DNA from: SIG440 sp045592585
GTDB taxonomy: Bacteria; Bacillota; Clostridia; Monoglobales; Monoglobaceae
Reading direction: 5' to 3'
Assembly: GCA_045592585.1 (NCBI GenBank)
Contig: JAZNVB010000085.1
Coordinates: 1 to 40,357, forward strand
DNA length: 40,357 nt
The translations under genes and the position numbers were made by a program. Under the pieces are notes generated by a model. The model did not search any database. It was not told where the DNA came from and saw nothing but the letters and a program-made list of their open reading frames with translations. This document shows, piece after piece, positions 6,521 through 14,305 of the stretch (position 1 is its first letter; every line of letters begins with the position of its first letter).

Positions 6521-9049
6521 ATGGCGAAATATTATACAGAAAATATAGCCAAAAGCCCACGTATTGACCGCTTGAAGGACGCATTGTTTGCAAAGGCTCC
6601 TGAAATTGAGGTTGAACGTGCGGTTTTGCTTACCGAATCCTATAAAAAAACGGAAGGTATGCCAACGATTACCCGTCGTGCAAAGGCTTTCCGGCATATA
6701 GCGGAGAATCTTCCTATTATTATACACGAGGATGAGCTTGTTGTTGGTAGTGCAACAAAGTCGCAGCGCAGCTGTCAGATTTTCCCCGAATTTTCATTCC
6801 AGTGGATTGAGGACGAGTTTGATACTATCGAAACAAGAGCTGCTGACCCATTTGTTTTGACCGAAGATTCTAAAAAGGCGCTTAAGGAAGTATTTGCATA
6901 CTGGAAGGGCAAGACAACAAGCGAGCTTGCTACATCTTATATGCGCCCCGAAACAATTGATGCAATCAGTCACAACATCTTTACTCCCGGCAACTATTTC
7001 TACAATGGTATCGGCCACGTTACTGTTGACTATGATTTGGTTTTAAGAGTAGGCTATGACGGCATTATTAAAAAGGCTAAGGCGGCAATGGCTGCAATCG
7101 ACCCTAAAGACGGCGATGCAGTAAAGAAGAGAATTTTCCTTGATGCTGTTATCGAAAGCTGCGAGGCGGCAATTACATTTGCACAGAGATATTCTCGCCT
7201 TGCTTACGAAATGGCAGAAAAGTGTACCGACCCTGCCAGACGTGAAGAACTGAAAACTATCGGCAAAAACTGTAGCCGTGTTCCTCAGTTTGGTGCAGAA
7301 AGCTTCCACGAGGCTTGTCAGAGCTTCTGGTTTATACAGATGCTTGTGCAGACCGAATCAAACGGTCACTCAATTTCTCCCGGCCGTTTTGATATCTATA
7401 TGTATCCTTATTATAAGAAGGATTTGAAAAACGGAAAGATTACCCGTGAATTTGCTCAGGAGCTTATGGACTGTGTGTGGATAAAGCTTAACAGCTTTAC
7501 CAAGGTTCGTGACGATGCATCTGCTCAGGGTTTTGCAGGCTACAGTCTTTTCCAGAACCTTATTGCAGGCGGTCAGGACAAAAACGGTGTTGATACAACC
7601 AACGACCTTTCGTTTATGTGTATCAATGCATCAATGCACATTATGCTTCCTCAGCCTTCGCTTTCGGTTCGTGTATGGAACAAAACTCCTCACGAATTCC
7701 TGATAAGAGCAGGCGAACTTACCCGCACAGGTATCGGTCTTCCTGCATACTACAACGACGAGGTTATTATTCCTGCCCTTGTAAGCCGTGGTCTGACTTT
7801 GGAAGATGCAAGACAGTATAACATTATCGGCTGTGTTGAGCCTCAGAAGATGGGTAAAACAGATGGCTGGCACGATGCGGCATTCTTTAATATGTGCCGT
7901 CCTATTGAGCTTGTGTTCTCAAACGGCGAAGATTGCGGAAAGCAGATCAGTATAAAAACAGGTGACATTAACGAGATGAACACCTTCTGTGAATTCTATG
8001 ATGCATACAAGGCACAGACCGAATATATGATTGAACTTATGGTTGATGCAGATAACGCAATTGACCTTGCACATATGGAACGTGCGCCCCTGCCCTTCCT
8101 TTCAAGTATGATTGAAGACTGTATCGGCAGAGGTAAAAGCGTTCAGGAGGGCGGTGCAATTTACAACTTTACCGGTCCTCAGGGCTTTGGCGTTGCAAAT
8201 ATGGCAGATGCCCTGTACGCAATCAAGAAGCTTGTTTTTGAACAGCGACAGTTCAGCCTTGCAGAGCTTAAGGAAGCATTAGAGAATAACTTTGGTGCAG
8301 ACAGCAGCTCAAATGATGCACAGAAGGTTACAATCGAGGTTGTAAAGGGCCTTGCTGAAAAGGGCGTAACAGTAACCGAAGAGCAGATTGCCGAAATTTA
8401 TAAAAATGTGGTTGCAGGCGGTGTTTCAAAGGGCGGCAGCAACAAGTACCAAAAAATTCTGGAGCTCATTAACGAAGTTCCCAAGTTTGGTAATGATGAT
8501 TGCGAAATCGATGCTTTTGCCCGTGATGTTGCATATACATATACCAAACCTATTGAAAAGTACAAGAACCCCCGTGGTGGTTCGTATCAGGCAGGCCTTT
8601 ATCCTGTATCGGCAAACGTACCTCTCGGTGCACAAACCGGTGCAACACCTGATGGACGTCTTGCAAAAACTCCAATTGCCGACGGTGTATCACCTGCGGC
8701 AGGCAGAGATGTAAACGGACCCACAGCTGCGGCAAACTCTGTTGCAAAGCTTGACCATTACATTGCATCAAACGGAACACTCTTTAATATGAAGTTCCAT
8801 CCGTCAGCTTTAGAGGGCACAGCAGGCTTAGAGAGCTTTGTTGCCCTGATAAGAGGATACTTTGATCAGAAGGGTAGCCACGTACAGTTTAACGTAGTAA
8901 GCCGTGAAACCCTTATCGATGCACAAAAGAACCCTGAAAAGTATAAGGGTCTGGTTGTTCGTGTTGCCGGTTACAGTGCGTTGTTTACAACACTTTCAAA
9001 GTCATTGCAAGATGATATTATAAATCGAACCGAACAAAAAGGCTTTTAA
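6521..9049 (+). CDS. B12-independent 1,2-propanediol dehydratase (glycyl radical enzyme)
   Basis: An 842-residue glycyl radical enzyme (GRE). The catalytic thiyl loop is GCVEPQ with C438 and general base E440, and the radical loop near the end is RVAGYS with G817. H166, H283/S284 and D452 lie where the diol-binding residues of the C. butyricum glycerol dehydratase fall. CVEPQ and these residues mark the diol dehydratase class, not pyruvate formate-lyase or choline lyase (CutC). From memory, C438/E440/G817 equal the published numbering of the Roseburia inulinivorans enzyme, which favours propanediol over glycerol. It dehydrates 1,2-propanediol to propanal inside the microcompartment. The N-terminus starts directly with the GRE domain and shows no encapsulation helix. 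First gene of unit A. Confidence 0.92.
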   Translation: MAKYYTENIAKSPRIDRLKDALFAKAPEIEVERAVLLTESYKKTEGMPTITRRAKAFRHIAENLPIIIHEDELVVGSATKSQRSCQIFPEFSFQWIEDEFDTIETRAADPFVLTEDSKKALKEVFAYWKGKTTSELATSYMRPETIDAISHNIFTPGNYFYNGIGHVTVDYDLVLRVGYDGIIKKAKAAMAAIDPKDGDAVKKRIFLDAVIESCEAAITFAQRYSRLAYEMAEKCTDPARREELKTIGKNCSRVPQFGAESFHEACQSFWFIQMLVQTESNGHSISPGRFDIYMYPYYKKDLKNGKITREFAQELMDCVWIKLNSFTKVRDDASAQGFAGYSLFQNLIAGGQDKNGVDTTNDLSFMCINASMHIMLPQPSLSVRVWNKTPHEFLIRAGELTRTGIGLPAYYNDEVIIPALVSRGLTLEDARQYNIIGCVEPQKMGKTDGWHDAAFFNMCRPIELVFSNGEDCGKQISIKTGDINEMNTFCEFYDAYKAQTEYMIELMVDADNAIDLAHMERAPLPFLSSMIEDCIGRGKSVQEGGAIYNFTGPQGFGVANMADALYAIKKLVFEQRQFSLAELKEALENNFGADSSSNDAQKVTIEVVKGLAEKGVTVTEEQIAEIYKNVVAGGVSKGGSNKYQKILELINEVPKFGNDDCEIDAFARDVAYTYTKPIEKYKNPRGGSYQAGLYPVSANVPLGAQTGATPDGRLAKTPIADGVSPAAGRDVNGPTAAANSVAKLDHYIASNGTLFNMKFHPSALEGTAGLESFVALIRGYFDQKGSHVQFNVVSRETLIDAQKNPEKYKGLVVRVAGYSALFTTLSKSLQDDIINRTEQKGF

Positions 9050-9065
9050 TACCGGCTAAATTTCC

Positions 9066-9136
9066 GCATCTTGCACGATTGACCTCATTTGTGTACACAT
9101 CATAGTACACGTCAATCGGTCAATCGCACAATCTGC
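9066..9136. repeat. Large imperfect inverted repeat between the GRE and its activase
   Basis: Two 19-nt arms (9066-9084 and 9118-9136) match at 15 of 19 positions as a stem, including eight or nine uninterrupted pairs around CGATTGACC/GGTCAATCG. A second stem lies inside: GTGTAC (9091-9096) with GTACAC (9105-9110). The octamer GTCAATCG occurs as a tandem pair at 9111-9126, and its complement CGATTGAC at 9076-9083. CACAATCTG also recurs at 9127-9135 and 9185-9193. No T-run follows, so it is not a simple terminator. It may be an mRNA processing or stability element or an operator. Confidence 0.6.
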
Positions 9137-9237
9137 AAAAAATTATCGCGGTCTTAGCTGTAATGATGTGGCGGTCGGCAAACCACACAATCTGAACAAT
9201 TTTTCCTTCGTTTTGGTAACGGAGAAAGGACATATAA

Positions 9238-10029
9238 ATGAACAACGATTACTTAAACACAACGGGAAGGATATTTGATATCCAGCGATTTTCTGTTCAT
9301 GACGGCCCCGGTGTGCGTACAATAATCTTTCTCAAGGGTTGCTTTTTAAGATGCAAATGGTGCTGCAACCCCGAATCCCAGAAACGGGAGATTGAAACAA
9401 TGCTGGTTGACGGCAAGGAAAAGATTATGGGACGCGACGTTACTGTGGCAGAACTGATGACAGATATCGAAAAGGACAGAATATATTACCGTCGCAGTGG
9501 CGGTGGAGTTACCCTGTCCGGTGGCGAATCTCTGGCTCAGCCCGATTTTGCGGCGGCAATCCTCAGGGCGTGCAAGGAAAAGGGCATCAACACTGCTCTT
9601 GAATCCACAGCCTGCGCAGGGTATGACAAAATTCAAAAGCTTCTTCCTTACCTTGATTTATATCTTATGGACATAAAACATATAAACAGTCAAAAGCACA
9701 AGCAGTTTACAACTCAGCCCAACGAGCTTATTTTAGAGAATGCAAAACGCCTTGCGGCTGATGCCAAAAAACTGATAATCCGTGTACCGGTTATCCCTAC
9801 TTTCAATGATACCGAGCAGGAGATACGTGACATTGCGGAATTTACCAAAAGCCTTAAGACTGTTAAAGAGCTTCACCTTTTGCCATATCACAGGCTGGGT
9901 GAGGATAAGTATAAGGGTCTTGGAAGAACCTATGAAATGCACGGAATTGATTTGATTCCTGCAGAGCATATTCAAAAACTCAAAAAAGTAGTGGAAGAAA
10001 CAGGACTTACCTGTATGATAGGAGGTTAA
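9238..10029 (+). CDS. Glycyl radical enzyme activating enzyme (radical SAM)
   Basis: A 263-residue activase that installs the glycyl radical on the dehydratase encoded 188 bp upstream. The family signature FSVHDGPGVRT lies at about 18-28, and the radical-SAM cluster motif is C35-x3-C39-x2-C42, with an extra C43. TLSGGES is the SAM-binding GGE region. The dehydratase and choline-lyase activases usually have a ~50-60 residue ferredoxin-like insert with two more cysteine clusters just after the first motif. Here the chain goes from NPESQ almost directly to the GGVTLSGG strand, so that insert is missing, as in pyruvate formate-lyase activase. No encapsulation peptide is seen. Confidence 0.9.
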   Translation: MNNDYLNTTGRIFDIQRFSVHDGPGVRTIIFLKGCFLRCKWCCNPESQKREIETMLVDGKEKIMGRDVTVAELMTDIEKDRIYYRRSGGGVTLSGGESLAQPDFAAAILRACKEKGINTALESTACAGYDKIQKLLPYLDLYLMDIKHINSQKHKQFTTQPNELILENAKRLAADAKKLIIRVPVIPTFNDTEQEIRDIAEFTKSLKTVKELHLLPYHRLGEDKYKGLGRTYEMHGIDLIPAEHIQKLKKVVEETGLTCMIGG

Positions 10030-10032
10030 CGG

Positions 10033-10407
10033 ATGGCAGACAATATTATGGATTTTTCTGACAGAATGAGAATTATTCAGGAACTTGTTCCCGGTAAGCA
10101 GATTACACTTGCTCACATCATTGCAAACCCTGACAGAATTCTCTACAAAAAGCTGGGTTTGGATCCTGCAATTGATTATTCAAAGGCAGCAATCGGCATA
10201 GTTACTATGTCACCTGCAGAAACCGCAATCATTGCGGCAGACATTGCGATGAAGGCGTCCGGTGCAGAAATCGGTTTTGTTGACCGTTTCAGCGGAACAC
10301 TTATCGTAACAGGAACAGTTTCGGAGGTTGAGGCAGCCCTTAAAGCTCTTTGCGATTATTCTCAGGAAACTCTGGGCTTTACCGTTTGCCCCATTACAAG
10401 GACATAA
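10033..10407 (+). CDS. eutS: EutS/PduU-type circularly permuted BMC-H shell protein
   Basis: A 124-residue shell protein that closely follows EutS: IIQELVPGKQITLAHIIANP at the N-terminus (the strands of the small beta-barrel of permuted hexamers), KLGL, then GIVTMSPAETAIIAADIA and GFVDRFSGTLIVTG. It forms hexameric tiles with a plugged pore. The gene starts 3 bp after the activase stop, and its ribosome binding site overlaps the end of that gene. It is about 10 residues longer than usual, mainly at the N-terminus (MADNIMDFSDR). Confidence 0.92.
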   Translation: MADNIMDFSDRMRIIQELVPGKQITLAHIIANPDRILYKKLGLDPAIDYSKAAIGIVTMSPAETAIIAADIAMKASGAEIGFVDRFSGTLIVTGTVSEVEAALKALCDYSQETLGFTVCPITRT

Positions 10408-10408
10408 T

Positions 10409-10858
10409 ATGAAAAAGATGATACTTGTGGGCAGAAGCGAGTGCGGCAAAACCACACTTACCCAGGCTCTTAAAGGCGAAAAGATTGGTTACCACAAAAC
10501 CCAGTACATAAACTATCACGATATATTAATTGATACCCCCGGCGAATATGCCGAAAACAAAATCTTGGGCAGAGCATTGGCACTCTACTCCTACGAGGCA
10601 GATGTAGTTGGACTGCTCCTCAGCGCAAGAGAACAGTATTCGCTGTATCCACCCTGCTGTACGGCTCAGGTGAACCGTGAGGTTATCGGCATTGTCACAC
10701 AGATTGACCAGCCCGATGCAGAGCCACAGAAGGCGGCGGCATGGCTTGAGCTTGCAGGATGTGAAAAGATTTTCTTTGTTGCATCAACCACCGGCGAGGG
10801 TATTCAGGAACTGATAGATTATCTGGCAGAAGACAGAAAACCACAAAAATTTAGATAA
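10409..10858 (+). CDS. eutP: EutP/PduV-like small GTPase
   Basis: A 149-residue Ras-like P-loop protein. It has a Walker A GRSECGKTTL at about 8-17, a DTPGEY switch II (Walker B) near residue 42, and a TQID base-recognition motif near residue 92. The start at 10409 is 1 bp after the EutS stop, giving an almost overlapping junction (TAATATG) and likely translational coupling. In Salmonella PduV is linked to microcompartment positioning, and EutP has been reported to have acetate kinase activity. Which role applies here is unknown. It is the last gene of unit A; a new promoter follows. Confidence 0.9.
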   Translation: MKKMILVGRSECGKTTLTQALKGEKIGYHKTQYINYHDILIDTPGEYAENKILGRALALYSYEADVVGLLLSAREQYSLYPPCCTAQVNREVIGIVTQIDQPDAEPQKAAAWLELAGCEKIFFVASTTGEGIQELIDYLAEDRKPQKFR

Positions 10859-10894
10859 AAACAACAAAAACAAAGAAAAAATCACAAAAAACTA

Positions 10895-10923
10895 TTGACA
10901 CTAGCATATATTAGTGGTAGAAT
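10895..10923 (+). promoter_or_regulatory. Promoter of the aldolase-shell-enzyme unit (unit B)
   Basis: TTGACA (10895-10900), 17 bp, TAGAAT (10918-10923). It lies in an A-rich 137-bp gap with no clear terminator before it, so some read-through from unit A is likely. Confidence 0.75.
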
Positions 10924-10995
10924 TAGAGTAAGGCAGAATGCCAAATTTTTAACAAGTAAATTAATAAATCTTACATAAAAGGAGAGGTCATTATT

Positions 10996-11802
10996 ATGAT
11001 GTCAGAGTACGAAATCAAAAAACAAATTTGTGACATTGGTAAAAGAATCTATGACAGAAGAATGGTTGCCGCAAACGACGGAAACATTTCAGTAAAAATT
11101 TCTGATAATGAATTCCTTTGCACACCCACAGGCGTAAGTAAGGGCTTTATGACACCCGAATACATCTGTAAGGTTGATGCTGACGGTAACGTTATCCAGG
11201 CAAACAAGGGCTTTAAGCCTTCTTCTGAAATCAAGATGCATATGAGGGTTTATAAAAAGCGTCCCGACGTTAAGGCGGTTGTTCATGCTCATCCTATCTA
11301 TGCAACAAGCTATGCTATTGCAGGTAAAGCTTTAACACAGCCCATTATGCCTGAAGCTGTTATTGCTCTTGGTTGTGTTCCCCTTGCAAAGTACGGCACA
11401 CCTTCAACAATGGAAATCCCCGATGCAGTGGAAGAATACCTTCCCTACTTCGATGCAGTTCTTCTTGAAAACCATGGTGCTCTTGCATATTCAGATTCAC
11501 TTCTTGCGGCTTACCATAAGATGGAATCACTTGAATTCTATGCAGAATTGCTTTATCTCTCATCACAGATAGGCACACCTCAGGAATTCTCAAAAGAACA
11601 GATTGAAAGACTTTACGAAATCAGAAGACAGATGGGTCTTCCCGGAAAGCATCCTGCAAACCTCTGCCCCAACGCAAAGGAAGGCAAAGCAAGCTGTCAC
11701 GGTTGCGGCGGTGCTTGCACATGCGGCAAGGAAAGTGCCGGCGACGATGCAGACCTGGTTGCAATGATTACAAAGAAGGTTATGGAGCAGCTTAACAAAT
11801 AG
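10996..11802 (+). CDS. fucA: Class II aldolase, L-fuculose-1-phosphate type, with C-terminal encapsulation helix
   Basis: A 268-residue zinc aldolase of the class II/adducin family. E78, H97, H99 and H160 align, with a constant offset of five, to catalytic E73 and zinc ligands H92, H94 and H155 of E. coli FucA. GNIS and PSSE phosphate-loop motifs are also present. It should split fuculose-1-phosphate (or rhamnulose-1-phosphate) to DHAP and L-lactaldehyde. Beyond the catalytic domain (about 1-218) there is a cysteine-rich linker with C224, C234, C237, C241 and C243, then a terminal amphipathic helix (252-268, DADLVAMITKKVMEQLNK) that looks like a microcompartment targeting peptide. Two adjacent ATGs are possible starts (10996 and 10999); the ribosome binding site GGAGAG suits both. 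Confidence 0.88.
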   Translation: MMSEYEIKKQICDIGKRIYDRRMVAANDGNISVKISDNEFLCTPTGVSKGFMTPEYICKVDADGNVIQANKGFKPSSEIKMHMRVYKKRPDVKAVVHAHPIYATSYAIAGKALTQPIMPEAVIALGCVPLAKYGTPSTMEIPDAVEEYLPYFDAVLLENHGALAYSDSLLAAYHKMESLEFYAELLYLSSQIGTPQEFSKEQIERLYEIRRQMGLPGKHPANLCPNAKEGKASCHGCGGACTCGKESAGDDADLVAMITKKVMEQLNK

Positions 11803-11819
11803 TACGGGAGGTGTCATTT

Positions 11820-12311
11820 ATGAATGACGAAAAGCTTACTCGTATAGTAGAAGCTGTAACAAAGCAGCTTACCGAAAGCAAAGCAGAGGAAAAACCTTTT
11901 GGTCTTAAACAGGCGCGCAAGCTGATTGCGATGGTAGAGGCAAAGGCTAAAACAATGGGTCTTAACATTGTTGCGGCAGTTTCAAACGAAGCAGGCAGAC
12001 CTATTGCCATTGAATGTATGGACAATTCATATATTGCAAGCTATGATGTTGCACTCAACAAGGCGTATACGGTGGTTGCTCTCAAAATGTCCACAAAAAA
12101 GCTGAGTACCTTGGCGAAACCTGATGGCCCGTTATATGGAATTCAGCACACAAACGGCGGACAGATTGTTATTTTCGGCGGCGGCGACCCGCTGATTTAT
12201 CATGGTAAGATCGTTGGCGGTCTTGGTGTAAGCGGCGGCTCGGAGGAACAGGATACTGCTCTTTCGGCTTACGGTGCATCTTGCCTTGACGAGATTATGA
12301 AAGAAAACTAA
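11820..12311 (+). CDS. GlcG/HbpS/PduO-C (DUF336) family protein with N-terminal encapsulation helix
   Basis: A 163-residue protein. Residues about 27-160 match the DUF336 fold: LKQARKLI..VEAKAKTMG, AVSNEAGRPIA, NKAYTVVALKMST and a glycine-rich IFGGGDPLIY..GKIVGGLGVSGG. Family members include the C-terminal domain of PduO and heme-binding HbpS; the exact function here is unknown. The first ~20 residues (MNDEKLTRIVEAVTKQL) form an amphipathic helix like those on the other cargo proteins, so it is probably luminal. The ATG at 11820 is chosen over the in-frame GTG at 11811 because GGGAGG (11806-11811) lies 8 bp upstream. It is 17 bp after the aldolase. Confidence 0.82.
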   Translation: MNDEKLTRIVEAVTKQLTESKAEEKPFGLKQARKLIAMVEAKAKTMGLNIVAAVSNEAGRPIAIECMDNSYIASYDVALNKAYTVVALKMSTKKLSTLAKPDGPLYGIQHTNGGQIVIFGGGDPLIYHGKIVGGLGVSGGSEEQDTALSAYGASCLDEIMKEN

Positions 12312-12344
12312 GTGTTTAATTCTTTAGAAAGGAGATTACATAAA

Positions 12345-13541
12345 ATGAACAATATGGAAATTGAACAGATTGTGAAACAGGTTCTTGCAGGCATGCAGGG
12401 AACAGGTAGTGCTCAAGCTCCCAAGGCTGCAGGCCCCGTTCCTGAAAAGGCTCGTGTTGCAATGCTTACAGGTATCGAAAAAATCGAACTTCAGGAATAT
12501 AAAATCCCCGAAATCGGCGATGACGATATTCTTGTAAAGGTTGAAGGCTGCGGTATCTGTGGTACAGATGCTCACGAATTCAAGCGCGACCCCTTTGGAC
12601 TTATTCCCGTAGTTCTCGGTCACGAGGGTACAGGTGAAATCGTTAAGATGGGTAAGAATGTTAAAAAGGACAGCGCCGGCAAGCCCCTTAACATTGGCGA
12701 CAAGGTTGTAACCTGCGTTATTCTTAAGGACGACCCTGAAATCACAATGTATGACTTAAATAAGCAGAATGTTGGAGGTGCCGACGTTTACGGACTGGTT
12801 CCTGACGACGATGTTCACTTCAACGGTTGGTTTGCTGATTATATGGTTATCAGAGGAGGTTCAACAATATTCAATGTGTCTGACCTTGACCTTGATTCCA
12901 GAATTCTCATCGAACCTTGTGCAGTTCTTATCCATGCGGTAGAACGTGCAAAAACAACAGGCATCCTCAGATTCAACAGCCGTGTGGTTGTTCAGGGTTG
13001 CGGACCTATCGGTCTTATCTGTATTGCAGTTCTCAGAACAATGGGTGTTGAACACATCACAGCAGTTGACGGCGAACAGAAGAGACTTGACTTTGCTCTT
13101 CGTATGGGCGCTGATCATACAGTTAACTTTAAAGACCACAAGGGAATTGAAGAGCTTGCTGCTGCAGTAAACGAAAGCTTTGGCGGACATCCCGCTGATT
13201 TTGGATTCCAGTGTACAGGTTCACCTGTTGCACACAGCAATATCTACAAGTTTATCAGAAGCGGTGGTGGTCTTTGCGAGCTTGGCTTCTTTATTAACGG
13301 CGGCGACGCAACAATTAACCCCCACTTTGACCTTTGCTCCAAGGAAATCACACTTGTTGGCTCTTGGGTATACACTCTCAGAGATTATGCAACAACATTT
13401 GACTTCTTGAAGCGCGCAATCGCAATCGGTCTTCCCATTAAGGAACTTATTACACACAAGTTCCCAATGGAAAAGATTAACGAGGCATTTGTTACCAACG
13501 TAAAGATGGAAGGCCTTAAGATTGCAGTAATCAATGAATAA
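12345..13541 (+). CDS. Zinc-dependent alcohol dehydrogenase (MDR family) with N-terminal encapsulation helix
   Basis: A 398-residue medium-chain dehydrogenase. Residues 4-17 (MEIEQIVKQVLAGM) form the shared cargo helix, followed by an A/P-rich linker to about 35. The catalytic domain has GICGTDAHE with C72 and then GHEG with H93/E94 as zinc ligands. The NAD-binding fold carries QGCGPIGL. The four-cysteine structural zinc lobe common in this family is absent; an aspartate/asparagine-rich segment stands there. In this locus it likely reduces lactaldehyde to 1,2-propanediol and/or propanal to 1-propanol, recycling NADH inside the shell. Start 12345 follows GAAAGGAG at good spacing. An in-frame ATG at 12354 is an alternative. 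Confidence 0.88.
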   Translation: MNNMEIEQIVKQVLAGMQGTGSAQAPKAAGPVPEKARVAMLTGIEKIELQEYKIPEIGDDDILVKVEGCGICGTDAHEFKRDPFGLIPVVLGHEGTGEIVKMGKNVKKDSAGKPLNIGDKVVTCVILKDDPEITMYDLNKQNVGGADVYGLVPDDDVHFNGWFADYMVIRGGSTIFNVSDLDLDSRILIEPCAVLIHAVERAKTTGILRFNSRVVVQGCGPIGLICIAVLRTMGVEHITAVDGEQKRLDFALRMGADHTVNFKDHKGIEELAAAVNESFGGHPADFGFQCTGSPVAHSNIYKFIRSGGGLCELGFFINGGDATINPHFDLCSKEITLVGSWVYTLRDYATTFDFLKRAIAIGLPIKELITHKFPMEKINEAFVTNVKMEGLKIAVINE

Positions 13542-13581
13542 TAATTAACAACTTATATAAAATTTTAGGAGGAAATTTAAA

Positions 13582-13857
13582 ATGGCACAGGAAGCATTAG
13601 GTATGATCGAAACAAGAGGTCTTGTTGCAGCAATCGAAGCAGCAGACGCAATGGTAAAAGCAGCAGAGGTAGTTCTCATCGGCACAGAAAAGATCGGTTC
13701 AGGTTTAGTTAGTGTTATGGTTCGTGGTGATGTTGGTGCAGTTAAGGCTGCAGTTGAAGCTGGCGGCACAATGGCTGGTCGTCTTGGCGAGCTGGTTGCA
13801 ACTCATGTAATCCCCAGACCTCACAATGACGTTGAGAAGATCCTTCCCAAGTTCTAA
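13582..13857 (+). CDS. BMC-H hexameric shell protein (PduA/PduJ-like)
   Basis: A 91-residue canonical single-domain shell protein. The classic pattern GMIETRGLVAAIEAADAM..AAEV, pore strand-loop TEKIGSGLVSVMVRGDV, and terminal HVIPRPHNDVEKILP are all present. Six copies form a hexagonal tile with a polar pore for propanediol-sized solutes. TAGGAGG precedes the ATG. It is one of a nearly identical tandem pair, presumably the major shell component. Confidence 0.96.
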   Translation: MAQEALGMIETRGLVAAIEAADAMVKAAEVVLIGTEKIGSGLVSVMVRGDVGAVKAAVEAGGTMAGRLGELVATHVIPRPHNDVEKILPKF

Positions 13858-13874
13858 GAAAAGAGTGGTAAGTT

Positions 13875-14279
13875 ATGGCAGAAAAGAAAACTACCGCTAA
13901 AGTAAAAACCGCCGTAATCGGCAACACAGAAGAATTGAAAAAGAATACTGCACCGGCTAAAGCCGAGGCAGCCAGAGAGATTAAAAAGGAGGTAAAAACA
14001 ATGGCACAGGAAGCATTGGGTATGGTAGAAACAAGAGGTCTCGTTGCAGCAATCGAAGCAGCAGATGCTATGCTTAAGGCTGCTAACGTAGCACTCGTTG
14101 GCACAGAAAAGATCGGTTCAGGTCTTGTAAGTGTTATGGTTCGTGGTGACGTTGGTGCTGTTAAGGCTGCAGTTGAAGCAGGCGGACAGAGCGCTCAGAA
14201 GCTTGGCGAAATCATCGCTACACACGTTATTCCCAGACCTCACAATGATGTTGAGAAGATTTTGCCCGTTCTCAAATAA
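13875..14279 (+). CDS. BMC-H shell protein with a lysine/alanine-rich N-terminal extension and internal restart
   Basis: The reading frame opens at ATG 13875 and gives 134 residues. The first 42 are K/A/E-rich (MAEKKTTAKVKTAVIGNTEE and on to EIKKEVKT) with no shell homology. From residue 43 (ATG 14001) the protein is a BMC-H domain almost identical to the preceding gene. AAAGGAGG (13985-13992) lies 8 bp before ATG 14001, much stronger than the AAGAGTGGT before 13875. Both a long form (134 residues) and a canonical short form (92 residues) are therefore expected from one gene. The extension could anchor DNA, RNA, cargo or neighbouring tiles; its function is unknown. Confidence 0.85.
   Translation: MAEKKTTAKVKTAVIGNTEELKKNTAPAKAEAAREIKKEVKTMAQEALGMVETRGLVAAIEAADAMLKAANVALVGTEKIGSGLVSVMVRGDVGAVKAAVEAGGQSAQKLGEIIATHVIPRPHNDVEKILPVLK
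13985..14003 (+). promoter_or_regulatory. Internal ribosome binding site and second start codon
   Basis: AAAGGAGG (13985-13992) with an 8-nt spacer to ATG (14001-14003), inside and in frame with the 13875 reading frame. The downstream codons copy the start of the neighbouring BMC-H gene. Confidence 0.75.
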
Positions 14280-14305
14280 GAAACTCAGGGCTAAAGTAAG
14301 TGTAT

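Noticed and set aside
6521..9049. Pyruvate formate-lyase or choline TMA-lyase (CutC)
   Set aside because: The active-site loop is a single cysteine in GCVEPQ with diol-binding histidines and D452, not the Cys-Cys of pyruvate formate-lyase; the neighbours are aldolase and PduL of the propanediol pathway.
13582..14279. Assembly duplication of the BMC-H gene
   Set aside because: The two copies differ at many synonymous and several amino-acid positions and have different upstream sequence, so they are genuine paralogues.
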